Source: Siniperca chuatsi (Eukaryota > Chordata > Actinopteri > Centrarchiformes > Sinipercidae). From it: 64,000 nucleotides of DNA. Positions 1-12,935 of the stretch are shown here, in pieces. The notes under the pieces are model-generated. The model was not told the origin of the DNA, did no database searches, and saw only the letters and a program-made list of their open reading frames with translations. The stretch spans positions 29,751,175 to 29,815,174 of the forward strand of contig NC_058046.1 of the NCBI RefSeq assembly GCF_020085105.1, read 5' to 3'. A program made the translations under genes and the position numbers. Every line of letters starts with the position of its first letter. Position 1 is the stretch's first letter.

Positions 1-16
1 AAAACCTCGCCTGTGA

Positions 17-40
17 TGTGTGTGTGTGTGTGTGTGTGTG
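17..40 (+). repeat. (TG)12 microsatellite
   Basis: Uninterrupted TG dinucleotides. Confidence 0.95.
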
Positions 41-2540
41 TCTGTGGGTCTGAGAGGCTACAGTCCCACCGCAGGCCTTCATGCTCAGTTCTGAATCGCT
101 GCTTGAATCTGATTTGTTTTGGATGACAGTTCATATCTATTCTAGGATGTAGCACATATCCCCTACCAACATGCACTGACAGCGATGTCAAGAAGACGTG
201 TGTGTGTGCGCGCAGTCGGTGTAACAAAAGGTGTCACCGCTTATTTTGTAGCTACACTTTTTCTGCTTGTTTTCATACATATTTTTAGTTAAGGAACAAA
301 CTATACCTCCCGTACCAGTCACACAACAATCTGTATCCACATATACATGCAGATTTATTTCTTTTCTTGGGACTTTAAGTTGAAAAGCGTTAAGGCTGCC
401 TTCAACATTTAATAATTTAGCCTCTGGCTCTGTTTTACTGATGGTGGGAGTTGGAGGTTTGTAAAGTGTCCACTGCTCTGACGTCCCAGGCCATTTCAAC
501 ACATTCAGAATATGTGAAAATGTAGTTTCTGCCAAAAATGTCTCTTTTACTCTGCTGAGAATCCATTTACATCCTGCTCACATGGCAGGTAATTAGTCTG
601 AGACTCTGAGACTTCTGTACATGTGCACAGACACACCTGCATTAACCCTGCTGCTGAGGTTTTTATTTAAAATGCATCAAGTCAGCAGTCGGTTAAAAAT
701 CACAGGCAGTTGCAAATTTCTGTCTTTTGCCACTTGAAGCCACAGGAGCTGAGGGAAAACAGTGCTGGATTTAAAGGTAGAATTTCTTGAAGGCCTGGTC
801 ACACCAGCATTGATGACAGAGACATTTTCAGACTCAAAACATAAAATCAATTCATTTTAATTGAATTGTGACAATGGGTGTTTAAACTTTGGTGAACTTT
901 AACATGTGAATTCAAGCCCTTGACAGTGATGACTTTTGAAAGACAAAGCCAGATAATCCAGAATGTAAGAAGCCATCTTTTTAGCTATGTTGCTACACTA
1001 ATAAAACTTTACTCTTTGTATGTGTTTTGCCACAAACAAAACTAGTTACAACCAACTATGTCACCAATCTTCCAGCACCACCTAATTTATGTGAACACAA
1101 AAAGAATTTGGCTGTGCCACCAGTGTGCACAACACCATTAACTTGTATCCATTAAAGAGTGCAAAAGGTTTATTATGTGCTCATTGGTTTGGGGATGGTA
1201 TGCATTTGCTGTGAAATGGCACATAAAATAACTCAACAGCTGGAAGGGCAACACATCTATCAGTATGTGACCTGCATAAAAGCCCTCCACTCCCACACAG
1301 GTGTGGTCACTTGGCAGATTGGACCTCCTCCTAGAGGTTGTCCAGCCTGAACAGGTGCAACAAGCTAACTGGAGAGTGAGGGAGGTGTCAATAAAGTGCA
1401 GTCTGCATATACCTGCAACCAAAGTAATGAAAATCAATTGTGTGAGTGTGATGTCATGAGGTGGCAAGAGCATTTAAAATGGAACGCACTTGTCATTTGC
1501 ACTTCATTTGAGCCATTATTAATGAAATTTGTTTAAAGTCTAATACAAATGCAAAAATCACAAAGTATTGTATCACATTTTTGTGCCATTCATGTGCTAT
1601 GGGTCCAAAAAGGCCTCAAGACATTTTTCAGCATATACACCCAATGAGCAACTTTGATTGGAATGAATGGGGAGCCATATTGGAACACTGCATGTACTTC
1701 ACATAATACATCCTCCTTCACATCACAGCTGTGGAGCTCCATACTTTCCATGTGGAGTGACACTGCAGTTAAGTGCAAGTAGGGAGGGACCATTTGGAAA
1801 AAGGACAAACGCAAACCTCAAACAAAAAAAAAAAAAAATCTAAAGAAAAGCAAAGAGCAAAGAGAAGTGCAGAAACACCACAGCAATAAGCACTTGGCAC
1901 CATATCTTAAATTATCTCTTAAACATGTAAGAATGCACTCTTCACCATCTTTAATAATCAGAAATCACTCCACACATAAATAAAACCAAACCACCTTCTT
2001 AAAGTCTGTCTCTTGTGCAGCAGTTGGTTCTCGTTCTGTTAAAATTACTGGAGTCTTCTCAAAGCAGAGGCCTGAATACGATCACAGCCTCTTGTTGGAT
2101 CTCTTCTCTACAGTCGCTGCTTTCTTAGTTTCTCAGCCCAGACACAAAGACTGCACACATCAAGAGCACAAAGGTTTGACGTCCCAGCTGGCAACTGTTG
2201 GCTAATTAGCCTCTGTTCTAGTTTAGCCTGTTGCAGCTGCACGACTCATCAGCAGCTAATGAACCCCCGTTTGTCCTTCTGCAGCTTCTGAAGAGAGCTG
2301 AGAGTCATGTTGGACAACACATGGAGAGTGTAGTGGCTCCAGCACTGACCAAATGTTCACGGAGTGGGTTTTCTGTGCAGAGAGTCAACAGCTGTTTATC
2401 TCAGTTCACAAAAGATGTCTGAAATGCAGATTTTGTTGGTATAAATTAAATAAACATTATGTGGCTAAACAGTGCTCAGGCAATTCGTTAAAAACCTTCA
2501 CTGTAATCACATTTCTTTTACTGTAGTGTAACAAAATAAG
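41..2540. other. No gene recognised
   Basis: AT-rich single-copy-looking DNA with short poly-A tracts. Open frames are short and have no recognisable motifs. Confidence 0.6.
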
Positions 2541-2544
2541 TACT

Positions 2545-2672
2545 TTGTTAAGGTAAGGGGAACTTTATCATCATGGTTAAAATAATAAGGGAACGATCGT
2601 GGTCATGCTAAAAAAAAACGTTGACTGTTTTTGGTTTGAAACCGGAAACAAACAGCTGTCTCTCATGTTAAA
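2545..2672 (+). repeat. Dispersed repeat family R2, partial copy
   Basis: It shares ATGGTTAAAATAATAAGGGA, GTGGTCATGCTAAAAAAAA and AACAGCTGTCTCTCATGTTA with the copy at 62,990. No ends or coding capacity are visible. Confidence 0.6.
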
Positions 2673-2674
2673 GT

Positions 2675-3995
2675 TAGAAAGATTGATAGTAGAAACTTAC
2701 TGGTTATTGTAACAGTAATTTCTGTTGTGCTTGCATGAGTCAACATTTGTGTAAAAAAAACAAAAAAAACAAAACAGTTTCAGTTCCTTTTGTGAATCAC
2801 TTTATCCACAGGAACAAAACAGTTAGTGAAGCAATAATAATAAAAATGTAGTTCTCTTATCTACAGTACAATATGCTGTTAAGTAAAATGAGCAAACAAT
2901 CATTAACAAACCCAATAAAGGAAGTCTTTGTGCTGCTGGTTACATAAAGGCCCACGCAGCAGAAGAAACACATCTGAATGGTATCATCATTACAACAAAT
3001 TTACATACAAATAATAGATTGTAAGAACTAATGCAATTTTTTAAACTTATTTTTTCACCAAAATAGTCAAAAACTGCATACAAAATTGCACATAAAATGA
3101 TTTTTCAGAAACACTTTTTTGAGCCAAAGTCAAATGAAATTCAAGCCTCATCTCCACATCCAACCTACTAGCCACTTTAAGGAAAAAAGTTACAGTATTT
3201 CACAAGCTAGCTGCAAAAAAAAAAAAAAAGCCCACAAACAACGTATTCCTGAGCAGAAGCGTAGCACAAAATTCTGGACCCTGTATATAGGTATTCTCTA
3301 TGGGCTCCTCCCTGCATCTACGACTATTCATTGTAGTATCTTTGTGGGCCCTCCTCACCTGTATACCCCTTCCCCCCCAGTCCTACGCCCCTGTTCCTGA
3401 GATCCTAAGAGTTTCCTAAACTCATGTTTACTCCCACACTGACACATTTTGATTATCAATGTGTTCTTTAAAACAGTATTTTACAGCTGACTTGCAATTC
3501 ATTACCAAATAACACAAATTGTCACAAATTTCAGTGCTGTTCTGTCAAAAAGCTGATTAAAAACAGTGTTTACTTAAGCCGAACCGTTTCACAATTAATA
3601 GGTGAAAATCCGATTTTACGTGATCATTTTACATCTCCTCACAGTACTCTTTCCCAATTTATATCCATAAAATTTTCTCATAGTTTGAGGCTTTTTCACC
3701 AGTTTTGGAAACCGTTTTGGCAGGTTTCCTCCCCTGCACACACCTCTCCAGGTCTCCTTCCAGTGTGTGTTGGGTTAAAGTAGCTCACAGCGGTGTGATG
3801 GAGAGCAGAGACAAAGAGTGCACAGCTTTGTAGTAGGAGGGGCTGCTTCTGGTCCTGCATCATTGATACCTGATGTTCACAGTTGACTTGGTGCTCACAC
3901 GCTTCCCTCACCAGACCATGAATGGAGGAGTGTGTGTGTTTATCTGTGTAGCAGAAAGAAAGAGAATTAAACTAGTGGATGGACACACCACATCC
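2675..3995. other. No gene recognised
   Basis: AT-rich with A tracts (about 2,752-2,775 and 3,215-3,230). Nothing else supported. Confidence 0.6.
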
Positions 3996-3999
3996 AGTT

Positions 4000-4375
4000 C
4001 ATTACATAAAATGTCTCCTTTTGGAGGCAAATTGCTTATAAATTGCTTGATCCTTATCAGAGTCTCATGGGCCGGGCGTGGTATGCTGCTAATAGCTGTT
4101 AGTTCTATATGACAAGCCTTGCAATTTGTTCTTGATAATCTGCCTTAGTTCAGCTAGAATTGATGGTTCATTACCTCCATAAATGAGACCTGTTTTATCA
4201 AAATACTCAGCCATTGGAGAAACAGGAATGTAATATAGATAATTTGCCCTTAAAAGGAATAGACAGAGCGGACTGGGGCTGAGCGATCTGTCACAAAGCC
4301 CTGTGAGAAAACTTCACTGACAACCATATAATGAGCCTCTGTGAGGATCTCCCACCATTTTATTGTGTCTTTATC
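4000..4375. other. Candidate conserved non-coding element
   Basis: A base-balanced, non-repetitive stretch without coding potential, containing TTATAAATTGCTTGATCCTT, TTCTTGATAATCTGCC and TCCATAAATGAGACC. The ATTA/ATAAA-rich, low-repeat texture differs from its flanks and is typical of vertebrate enhancers near developmental genes. This is an impression only, without alignment. Confidence 0.25.
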
Positions 4376-4379
4376 TCCT

Positions 4380-5060
4380 CTCTCTAAACTGGGAGGGTGA
4401 AAAGAAGGAAAAAAAAATAATAAGAGGCTGCAGGTTTCAGAGCAAATTACCCATGCTTATTTATTCAGGGATGTCGCCTCATAGAGCAACCAACCCCATG
4501 GGTCTTCTCACAGGCCGAGTGGGCGCCAAATCGCTTTGCTGCTTGGAAGGAGAGAAAAACAACAAAATAAAAAGGAGAGAAGGGAAAGAAAAGGTAGTGT
4601 TTTCCAAAAAGTTGTAAAAAGAAGAGGGTTGAGGTGACAGATAAGAGGAGGGAGATTACAGGTTGGGGTTAGGGGGGAGGTCGAGAGACAGCAAGGGATG
4701 AGGGGGGATAGAGAGACAGGAAGGAGACCCGAACACAAAGGGAAGATGACAAAAAGGAGAGGAAAAGAGTTTTTTGGGGGGAAAGCAATCATAGCAGCAG
4801 ATCAGAGTGAGAGTTAACTTGAGCCTCGGAGGGAGGGAAATGAGAAGAGAGAGACTGGAGAAAGGTGGGGGTAATGGAAACTAACAAGGGAGGAGGCGAG
4901 GAGGGGTGGAGGGCTGGTTGAGCGTCTCCCAGGGGTCTCAGAGGGAGAGGAAGATGGCTCGACAAGTGCACCTCCTGCAGAGAAACTCAACGGGGGGTCA
5001 TCTTTTTGTTTTGGAGAGAAAAAAGAAGAAAACCTCCTCACCACCCTCGACAGTAACATG
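4380..5060 (+). repeat. Long purine-rich strand-asymmetric tract
   Basis: About 0.7 kb in which the + strand is dominated by A and G (for example GGAGAGAAGGGAAAGAAAAG), interrupted by short mixed stretches. The long open frames on the other strand are a by-product of this composition. Confidence 0.7.
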
Positions 5061-5064
5061 GTGG

Positions 5065-7000
5065 TAACAGAAGCTCATACACTCCATATTTCAGCCGGTG
5101 GAGGAGCTTTGTTCAGAGAGATGGGGGGCTTCTTCTAATTTGCTCACTCATCTGCCATCCCCACAGTCACACACACACACACACACCCTGCCCACCTACC
5201 AACATAAAATTTAACACGAATTCACACACACGAAAATATAAATATACACTGAGTATTAGGACAGTGACATGTTTCCCATTGTTTTTTTGTCTCTACTCCA
5301 ACACATCGGATTTTAAATGAAACAATGAGTGCGTTTCAATCCACCAGCTTTAATACACTTTAAAAATGCAATTTGCACATAAAAAAACCTGAGTGGAAAT
5401 GCCAGAAATCAGAAAAAAGTTTTTACGCTTGGCTGAGGTTGGTGTATCAATAAAAACAAAATGCAATTAAGACTTAGTGGAAACAGACTTAGTGAATAAA
5501 TCGACTTAGTGAGTAAATCAAGCATGTGTTTTAAAAACGTCACTCGTAAAATAGCAGCAGAGTGAACATCAGATCTGTCTGAAACAATGAGGAGACTGTA
5601 ACGTTCCTCGAATTTTATATTTCTCATATTTCCATCATGTTTTCCTTTTCGGTTTCCATCGTTTGAGGTTTGACTGGCGTGCTTTTAATTACATCATCTC
5701 GTTGTGTCCTGTTCTTCTGCAAAGGTTTAATGGCACCCAACTGTAGAATTAGCGCCAGAAACTGTTTCTCGATGTGTCGAACTCCTAATATTTGCATAAC
5801 AATAGTGGATGGAACGTGCATTAGTTCACATTTTCTTTCGCCAATTTTCTGGAATTTCGGGTTAAAATTTCAGATACGTTCAGTATAAAAGTTTCCCTGT
5901 TATGTTGATTAAAAAAACATACGCTGCATGGTATTTGCTAAGGCTATATTAGTTGTATATGAAATTAATTATTAGGAGACAGAGTTGGATATAAAGTTAA
6001 GTGACTAATTTTCAGCTTTAAGGGTGTTTGAGGTTGTTTACATCCATATTTGGTGAACAGTAGGACTCGTAGCCCTTCTTACCCTTGGGGGTGTTATGTA
6101 TAAAAAGGGTTACAATCCCCAGATGTGGATGTAAACACCCTCGAATTAAAGCTGCAAGCCAGTATTTTAGCCTCGTAGTAATTTTTTTTTCAATTTCAGA
6201 CCTAATGTGCTGCAGTACAGAGCCAAAACAAGAGTCCAAATACTTCGGGAGACTGCGCTGTATATTAATGCACACCCACAAAACACCCCCTCTGCTCAGC
6301 CTCCTGAGGACCAGTTTAATGTGGATCTAGAGCAGATTAGCAGGCTAAAGCTAAATTCTGTAATCGCTGTGATGGGCTTAAACAAAACTAAGTAGGGGTC
6401 TCCTCAAGGTTAAAGTGATTGCTATCTTTTTCTATTACCTGTCAGTGTTCATTCAGGCGGTCAGCTTTTTTCTCTGCCTCCATTTTATTGCAACATGTTC
6501 AGGTATTTAGATGGCAAACTTGGAAAACTATGTGTAAAGATCTCCTTTATTTAGTAATTTGTCTGTAACTGAGTCCTTAAAGTCTTATTTTTTATATAAG
6601 GGAACAAACAACTTGTCTTGAGTATTAAATACAATTAATTCATTCAATTTTACTTGATTCTGGTGCAGCAAGCTGATTTGTCTTGTTTCAAAACAGAGAT
6701 GTAGAGAAGTTGATTTCACTTGTTTTAAGAAAATAAGGTTAAGGACTCAATTGTGGACAGAAATAACTTCATAAGATGAAGATGTTTGCAGTGTTTAACT
6801 GAAGTGGTTGCAAAAGAGTTGTTGGGAAAAAACTGATGGACAGAACTGTGATTAAACCTTTTAAATCTAGAAAGGTACTTATTTAGTTCATTCACACTAT
6901 TCGTGTCATAGTTCTCTGACACTCAACATCAAGACCAAAAACTTTAGCCAAGTGCTGTTAAATCACACTCAACCATTAATAAGCTTGTCCCTGAAATGAT
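5065..7000. other. No gene recognised
   Basis: Short CA run at 5167-5186, otherwise unclassified AT-rich DNA. Opposed short open frames near 6,000-6,400 have no family features. Confidence 0.6.
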
Positions 7001-7450
7001 TTGAAAAGTGAAAAGATTCCTTTCTTTCTCCACCTACTGCCTCGCTATTCATGAAATGTCTTTGTAGATTCAAAAGGCAGGAAAAACATGGACAGTGCAG
7101 AATGATTAAATATTTTTTTACTGATATGAAGTCAAACCAACAGCTCAGAGAGAGAAGCCCATTTGAGATATTTGGGTTGTTTTGTTGCCTTTGTGCTGTT
7201 TTGTGCCAGCTCTCTGTAACTTATTTATGATTCAGGGGACTCGCAACAGCAAACTGAATATGAGCAGGAAAGACAACAAAAGAGAGGGTTAAAAACCGAG
7301 GATCAAGCAGGGGGCTCGGCTCGAGTCGAATGGGAGCAGAGAACGAGGAGGAGGAGTGGAAATGTTTTGCTCCATGAGTCCTTCAAGGTGATCAGATGAA
7401 AAGAAAAGACCTGATGTGAGAGAAATAAAAAGACAAGAGGGGAAAAAAGG

Positions 7451-7452
<2 letters not shown>

Positions 7453-7504
<52 letters not shown>
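7453..7504 (+). repeat. (TC)26 microsatellite
   Basis: Uninterrupted TC run within a purine/pyrimidine-skewed region, just upstream of the candidate untranslated exon. Confidence 0.97.
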
Positions 7505-7507
<3 letters not shown>

Positions 7508-7720
7508 AGCTTGCGCACACACGCATGCCACACCACACACACGCTCACAGACACGCTGCACACACCTCCTCTGCGACGCCCGTGGAGCTGAAGCAAAACT
7601 GACAAGAGGAAGGAACGAAGGAGGAGTGAGAGACCGGCAAGGAGAAGGTAAAAGAAGAAGAGAAGACTGGTACAGACTCTAAAAGAAAATAAAGATCAAT
7701 TTTGGGAAAACATCAGTCAG
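7505..7720 (+). other. Candidate untranslated first exon of hs3st1-like (speculative)
   Basis: A purine-rich, GC-elevated stretch after the (TC)26 tract ends CATCAGTCAG followed at 7721 by a strong donor, GTAAGA. No protein frame is convincing. It lies 21 kb upstream of the acceptor at 29174 on the same strand, so it could be a 5' UTR exon of hs3st1-like. The start of the exon is unknown. It could equally be chance. Confidence 0.2.
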
Positions 7721-7962
7721 GTAAGACCTATTTTTTTATCTCTTCCATTCACTCACTGTTTATCATCTTCATAATGCAACGTGTACATCAGTCAGAAAGC
7801 GTGTGAAGTCCCACTTCATGCTGTGCAGGATGGCTGTACATGTACAGTGTCAGTGGGCAGAGTTCACCTCATCTACCCTCACTCTGGAAGTTTCACCTGT
7901 CCTCCCTCAGTATGGGGAAATGTAAAGGTTCATTCGTCCGTGTAGATGATGTTGAGGATGTC

Positions 7963-7964
<2 letters not shown>

Positions 7965-8009
<45 letters not shown>
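7965..8009 (+). repeat. (TG)22 microsatellite
   Basis: Uninterrupted TG run. Confidence 0.97.
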
Positions 8010-8011
<2 letters not shown>

Positions 8012-8469
8012 TCAAGCATGTGACAGAGTGAATTACGAGGGAAGTGAAAGCAGAAGGAAACGCTAACATGGGCACTTGTTCCTTTACTTTCGGAATCACA
8101 GTAAGTTACTTTTGCGCATTAAAAAAACACCATTGTTTTGAAAAGAAAGTTAAAGTTTGGCTTATATGGAAGTGAAAGCTTATTATAATTTGTATATAAT
8201 CTTGTAATTTTCACGATTTTTTTTTTTTTGCTGTTTGACTTGAAGTGCCTTTATTGATAATAATTTAGTTGTTTATTTTATTGGTTTGTTGGTAGTTTGA
8301 TGTTGCCTAGCCACCTGGACTCATGCATTCTTACTCTGTGCACCCAAAACCGAAACTTTCCTCCCAAGACAAAAATGACAGCATCACTTGTTTCAGTTTA
8401 ATGCCCCCAAACATTATTTTAAATTCAAGTAACAAAGCCCTCTAGTGGTTGTAGTGATTGAAACTCTGT

Positions 8470-8640
8470 CCGTCGGTAGCAAACCCATGGACCATGGATG
8501 TTTCACTAACTTAACCGAGTTATTTTTGTTCCTAAATCTAACCAAACGTTAACCACAGTATTTTTCACATCATAAAACAGATTTATTTTTCCAACAGTGA
8601 TTTGTTACGGTTTCGGATGGCACCGAAAGATGATATCGTC
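8470..8640 (-). repeat. Probable remnant of repeat family R2
   Basis: ACTAACTTAACCGAGTTATT and CTAAATCTAACCAAACGTTA resemble the AACC-rich part of the copy at 19,455. Strongly diverged. Confidence 0.35.
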
Positions 8641-9149
8641 CCGTAGAAGCCTCTGATCAGAAAACACTTCCATGTTTTGTGTAGAGAGCATGGACAAACT
8701 ACGTATTTTGTCGTTTAATTTGGAGGATTTGTTGCAAAGACCAAAATGGAACTAAGTCTTAGATTTTATTGTGTTATACTTGACGTTTTGTTGTGTTTGA
8801 TTTAATGTCTCCCTTCTAATAATGCCATACTAAGCTAACCAAAATCCTGCAGAACATTGTATCTACATGTCTACAGCATCATTTAGCCAACTGTGAACAC
8901 ATGACAGCTAGAACAAGGCAGTAAATCCCGCCAGCACCACTTATCATTTCACTCCCACATGACTAATTGGTTAAGTGAGTCTGTACCATGAAAAACAATA
9001 CCTACTCTGTAGTATCTGAAGAATTTAATCTGTTTGTTAAAAGACCAAACAATTGGAGAAGATTCAGGTCAGAGAGGCTGTGAAGGGACAGACATGGTGT
9101 GTTTTGTGTTTTTGACCTTCACTGTGTTTTTAAAGAGCTGATGTGAGCG

Positions 9150-9171
9150 GAGAGAGAGAGAGAGAGAGAGA
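9150..9171 (+). repeat. (GA)11 microsatellite
   Basis: Uninterrupted GA run. Confidence 0.95.
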
Positions 9172-9519
9172 AGGGATGAATGGAGTCATTGTGTGGTCTG
9201 TGTGCTGAATGCGGGGGGCGTGTTGTGTGTGTCTCAAAACAAACTGTGAGCAATCAGTGTCATGTGAGAGGTTAATGTTACACCAAGATCTGGCGAGTCT
9301 TGTAAACAAAGACATCACGTTAAATGACTGTGTTACTCAGTAATCATCTGTGAACCATTCATGAATGGGAATAAATGTTGTTTTATAATGTTCAATCTAT
9401 GATACTGTAATACAGAAATACATGACGTCCTCATAAAAATCATCTGGTTCACAGGCAGTCAATTGATTTGTTGGAATTATTTAATAAGGTATGTATAAGG
9501 TAGGTAATGGGTAGGTAAA

Positions 9520-9960
9520 GTATTTTGCCAGGAGGAGGACAGCACAGATGTCAAGTTACTGCCCTTGGACAGGTTGGTAAAGTATTTGGAGTAGGCTATG
9601 TAGCTGCTAAAACTTTGTCTGCTGTTTGGTATTTTGGAGTATTTTTGCTAAAACAGCTGCCTCAACAGTGTTCATGTAATTACTTTTGTGCCAGAAGGGG
9701 AGCTGCAGGAAGGCAATGCTTTGAGAGCAGTGAAGAGTGAACCAAAAGAGTGAAATCTGTGGGCCTTATTTACACAAAAACCTTAAAAACAATGAGATAA
9801 AGTTGGGTTAACAGCTCCTGTAGAGCTAGCAGTGAGAGGGAACTGCAGAGTCAGGTGATAATTATAATAATTCATCACTACAAGCAACCGCTTCAACATA
9901 CAAATAGTTAATATCTAATCCATTTTCAATATAAAAATACTGATTAGAGCAGCTTTAACT
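9520..9960. repeat. Old teleost repeat, related stretches at 35.0, 61.7 and 63.6 kb
   Basis: AACCAAAAGAGTGAAATCTG, AAAACAATGAGATAAAG and GATTAGAGCAGCTTTAAC have counterparts at 61,800-62,060 (AACTAAAACAGTAAAGTCCC, AAAACAATGAGCTGAAAG). Related words occur at 35,010-35,345 and 63,590-63,790. All are diverged and non-coding. Confidence 0.4.
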
Positions 9961-11066
9961 TGCAACTTGCACATGATAAGCTGCAGGCATTAAAGCAGTA
10001 CAAACAAAAACAAGGTAAAAGGAAAATAACTTTTTGTGGTGGAATTCCACAACAGGTTTTAAAATCATTGCCCCAAGACTCTTACATCAAACAAAACCTG
10101 AAAATCCCTCCTTTGCTTCCTTATAGAAATTTCCATTTTCCCAAAAAGTGATGTAGCGGTGCACAATAGTGCAATATGACATCACTGTTAGGTGTGGCAA
10201 TACAAGCGCTATAAACTTTGAACAAATAGGGGTCAGTACAGTTGTTTACTGCTCTGAATGTTTCAAATGATTAAAATGAAAGACACCAAATTCTAGAAAG
10301 CAGCCCTTTAAGTGTCTCCTGAGAGAAAATAGAACAATGCCTAATACATGCACAATGTCTTATAACAAATTAAAATTGTAAATTTGAGTTATATTACACT
10401 TCAGAAGAGTTAAAATGCTCCACAAAGACCAAAACAAAAGAGGATCACAAACCGCCAAAGCAATTAAAACCACAGATGGTGAACAGGTGAATCAATTACA
10501 AAGTGATTCGAAAATAAAACACTGTTGATAAAATACAGACAAGCAAAGAAGCAGCGATAAACATTTCACGTTAAACCAATTTTATGGTTTTTCAGGCCTT
10601 TTTTTTGCCCCAAACTGTTTCCTGTTTACCTCTGAATGGAATCAATTTAATTTCCCCAAATACTGATTAAGATTATGTACTTAGTAAGCTTCACTGCCGG
10701 CGCTTCACAGCTACAAATCCGTGTTTAGACAAAATCCTAATTCTGCAGAAAGCTGGCACCCCGGGGCCATGCAGAGGTAAAGAACAGTAGGTTTTTCAAA
10801 ACTGTACTCATATTTTCTGTTAAAACACAAAGAAAGAGAAAGTGAGGACAAGTATGGGGGAGGAGTGGGAGCTGGAGAATTAGTGACAAATCGAGCAAAG
10901 TTCAATGGAAATATGGTGAGACAGCGAGAGGAACAGCAATTTGGATCAAAAGTCAAATTAATTTTTTGGGGAAAATTGGGAACATGGGACGATTTGAGAG
11001 GGAGATAAGAGCCTGAGAACGACACTGACAAAGACATTGTGTGAAATCTAGGGGCGGAGGTTTGAC

Positions 11067-11069
<3 letters not shown>

Positions 11070-11097
<28 letters not shown>
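11070..11097 (+). repeat. (TG)14 microsatellite
   Basis: Uninterrupted TG run; another GT run follows at 11295. Confidence 0.95.
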
Positions 11098-11292
11098 GGG
11101 GGTTCTGCCACCTTGGTAGTAGAGTACATTATGGCTGTTTGGGCACATTAAGGGGCATTAGCTGGAGGAGCAGCCCTGAATAATGCATGGCCTTTATTTA
11201 TAAGCAGAGTGCATACGTCCTCTGAAGCGTACTGAACCGGGGCACAGACACACCTACACACACAGAAAGTCCTTGTGTGTGAGAAAGCATGA

Positions 11293-11294
<2 letters not shown>

Positions 11295-11329
<35 letters not shown>
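11295..11329 (+). repeat. (GT)17 microsatellite
   Basis: Uninterrupted GT run. Confidence 0.95.
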
Positions 11330-11331
<2 letters not shown>

Positions 11332-12599
11332 CAGCTTGAGTGCATGACTAACAATATCTCTGAGACACCTGCAAATTCCTACATGCTGACATAAAAAGAC
11401 GACAGCAGACGGTCTGCTGAACAATCCTCAGGTCTAACAGGGCAGCCAATGAACCCATTAATGTCTCATACACACTCTTAGACACACACACTAATGCAAT
11501 GCACTTACAAGAGAGTCATATTCGGATGACTTTCGACAATCAAAAGTTTTAAGTGTCATTTTTACGATTGCCTCTTTTTTTATCACGGTGTGCTGAATAT
11601 TGCAGCCTCTTCCGTTACTTAACAGTTTTGTTCCAAAGTGAGATATAATTTGACATCCACTCGCACAGAAATTACCGCAGGCATGAAAGGGAAAGTCACA
11701 TCAGATACATCATCAGCAGGAGTTTATTTTTAACAATGTAAAAGGTGATTTAAGGCGGATTGGAGGATGTCCTACTTTTAAATTATTGACAGATTAATAT
11801 GAGGTCCCTTTAGATCTAATTTTCAAATAAAAACTTTTTTGAACTTAAACTTCTGAAATATTTAAACTATAACTTACCTTTGCTGCTATAGAGGTTCTAT
11901 AGGTATAATGTCCAAATTTGTTTTGCATGTTTAAGTTGATTAACTGCAAATAATCTATATTCTACATTACTGCTTACTATTTTTTCAGTTAACAGATATT
12001 CTACCTTTTACAGTCACTGATTTCAATTCACAACAGTGTGGTTTTACATTACAATCAGCTTGCAGAGACTTGAAATTTGCTTGAAATCTGTAATCTATCA
12101 CTGTGAACAATATCTCTCAGTTTTCAAGTTTATATCACACTTTTAAAGACAGGGACTATTTTAAAAATGCGTCTTTGTTGGTTCATTTAGGTGTTTGTGA
12201 GGGAGACTGCGACATCTGAGATTTGTAAATCGACTGCTGAAAATGATCATATTTACAATGTGAATATCACAACTGAATGTGTTATTAAAGATAAAAGTCG
12301 ACTGAATGTTGAGCGTTATTTGAATAATCTTCCTTCAAGCCTAAAATTGATCACAACAGAATGCATTTTCAATGTGGCCTCAAAAAGATGGTTTCTCAGT
12401 AATGTGCAGCCTGATTTATATTGTGATGAAAGCTTGAAACATGTAGGCTTTGCCACTCTGCCATTGTATGTATGTTTAGTCTTGACTGGTGTTATGTTTA
12501 TATTATGGTTGTATGTTGGAGGACCACAATGGAGCAATCACTTTATTTTGTATGTGAAGTAAGTTTCAATGATCTTCAAGTTGATTTTCATAGTGTACT

Positions 12600-12935
12600 G
12601 TCATGTCCTGCTCTGCCTCTTAGTTTTGGTTTTCCTCAGTTTTCTATCGATGTTTCCTCTTTAATTTTGAATTATCCCTCATGTGTATTGTAGTTTTGCT
12701 TCCTGTCTTTGATTACTTGCCCGTATTGGTTTTACCTGTGACTCGTTGTCTCCCCTACCTGAGTGTATTTCGTCTGTGTTCTTCTGTTGTTCTGTGTCAG
12801 ATAGTCGTTGTACCTGGTGTCAAGCATCCCTGCCTTTGTATATTCTATAAATCATTGAACTGCACCTGCTCTGCCAGTGTCTGCGTTTGGGTCTCAATCC
12901 CTTGTTTCCCCTGCTACCCTGCTTGACAAACCGCA
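12600..12935 (+). repeat. LTR-like or SINE-like teleost repeat fragment
   Basis: A pyrimidine-rich stretch from GTCATGTCCTGCTCTGCCTC to GTCTGCGTTTGGGTCTCAA, with long open frames on one strand only because of composition. This 3' motif recurs widely in fish genomes. Class uncertain. Confidence 0.4.

Larger units (their letters stand above)
9965..12590. other. No gene recognised; two GT microsatellites
   Basis: Apart from the GT runs at 11070 and 11295 I see no gene. 11,350-11,480 is low-repeat sequence of the kind noted at 4000. Confidence 0.55.

Noticed and set aside
4508..5059. Pro/Ser/Leu-rich minus-strand frames
   Set aside because: By-products of the purine-rich tract.
7289..7682. Arg-Glu and Leu-Ser repeat proteins
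   Set aside because: Translations of the (TC)26 tract, not genes.
12191..12562. 123-codon open frame
   Set aside because: It starts on a non-ATG codon in AT-rich DNA with no recognisable motif, splice context or codon bias.
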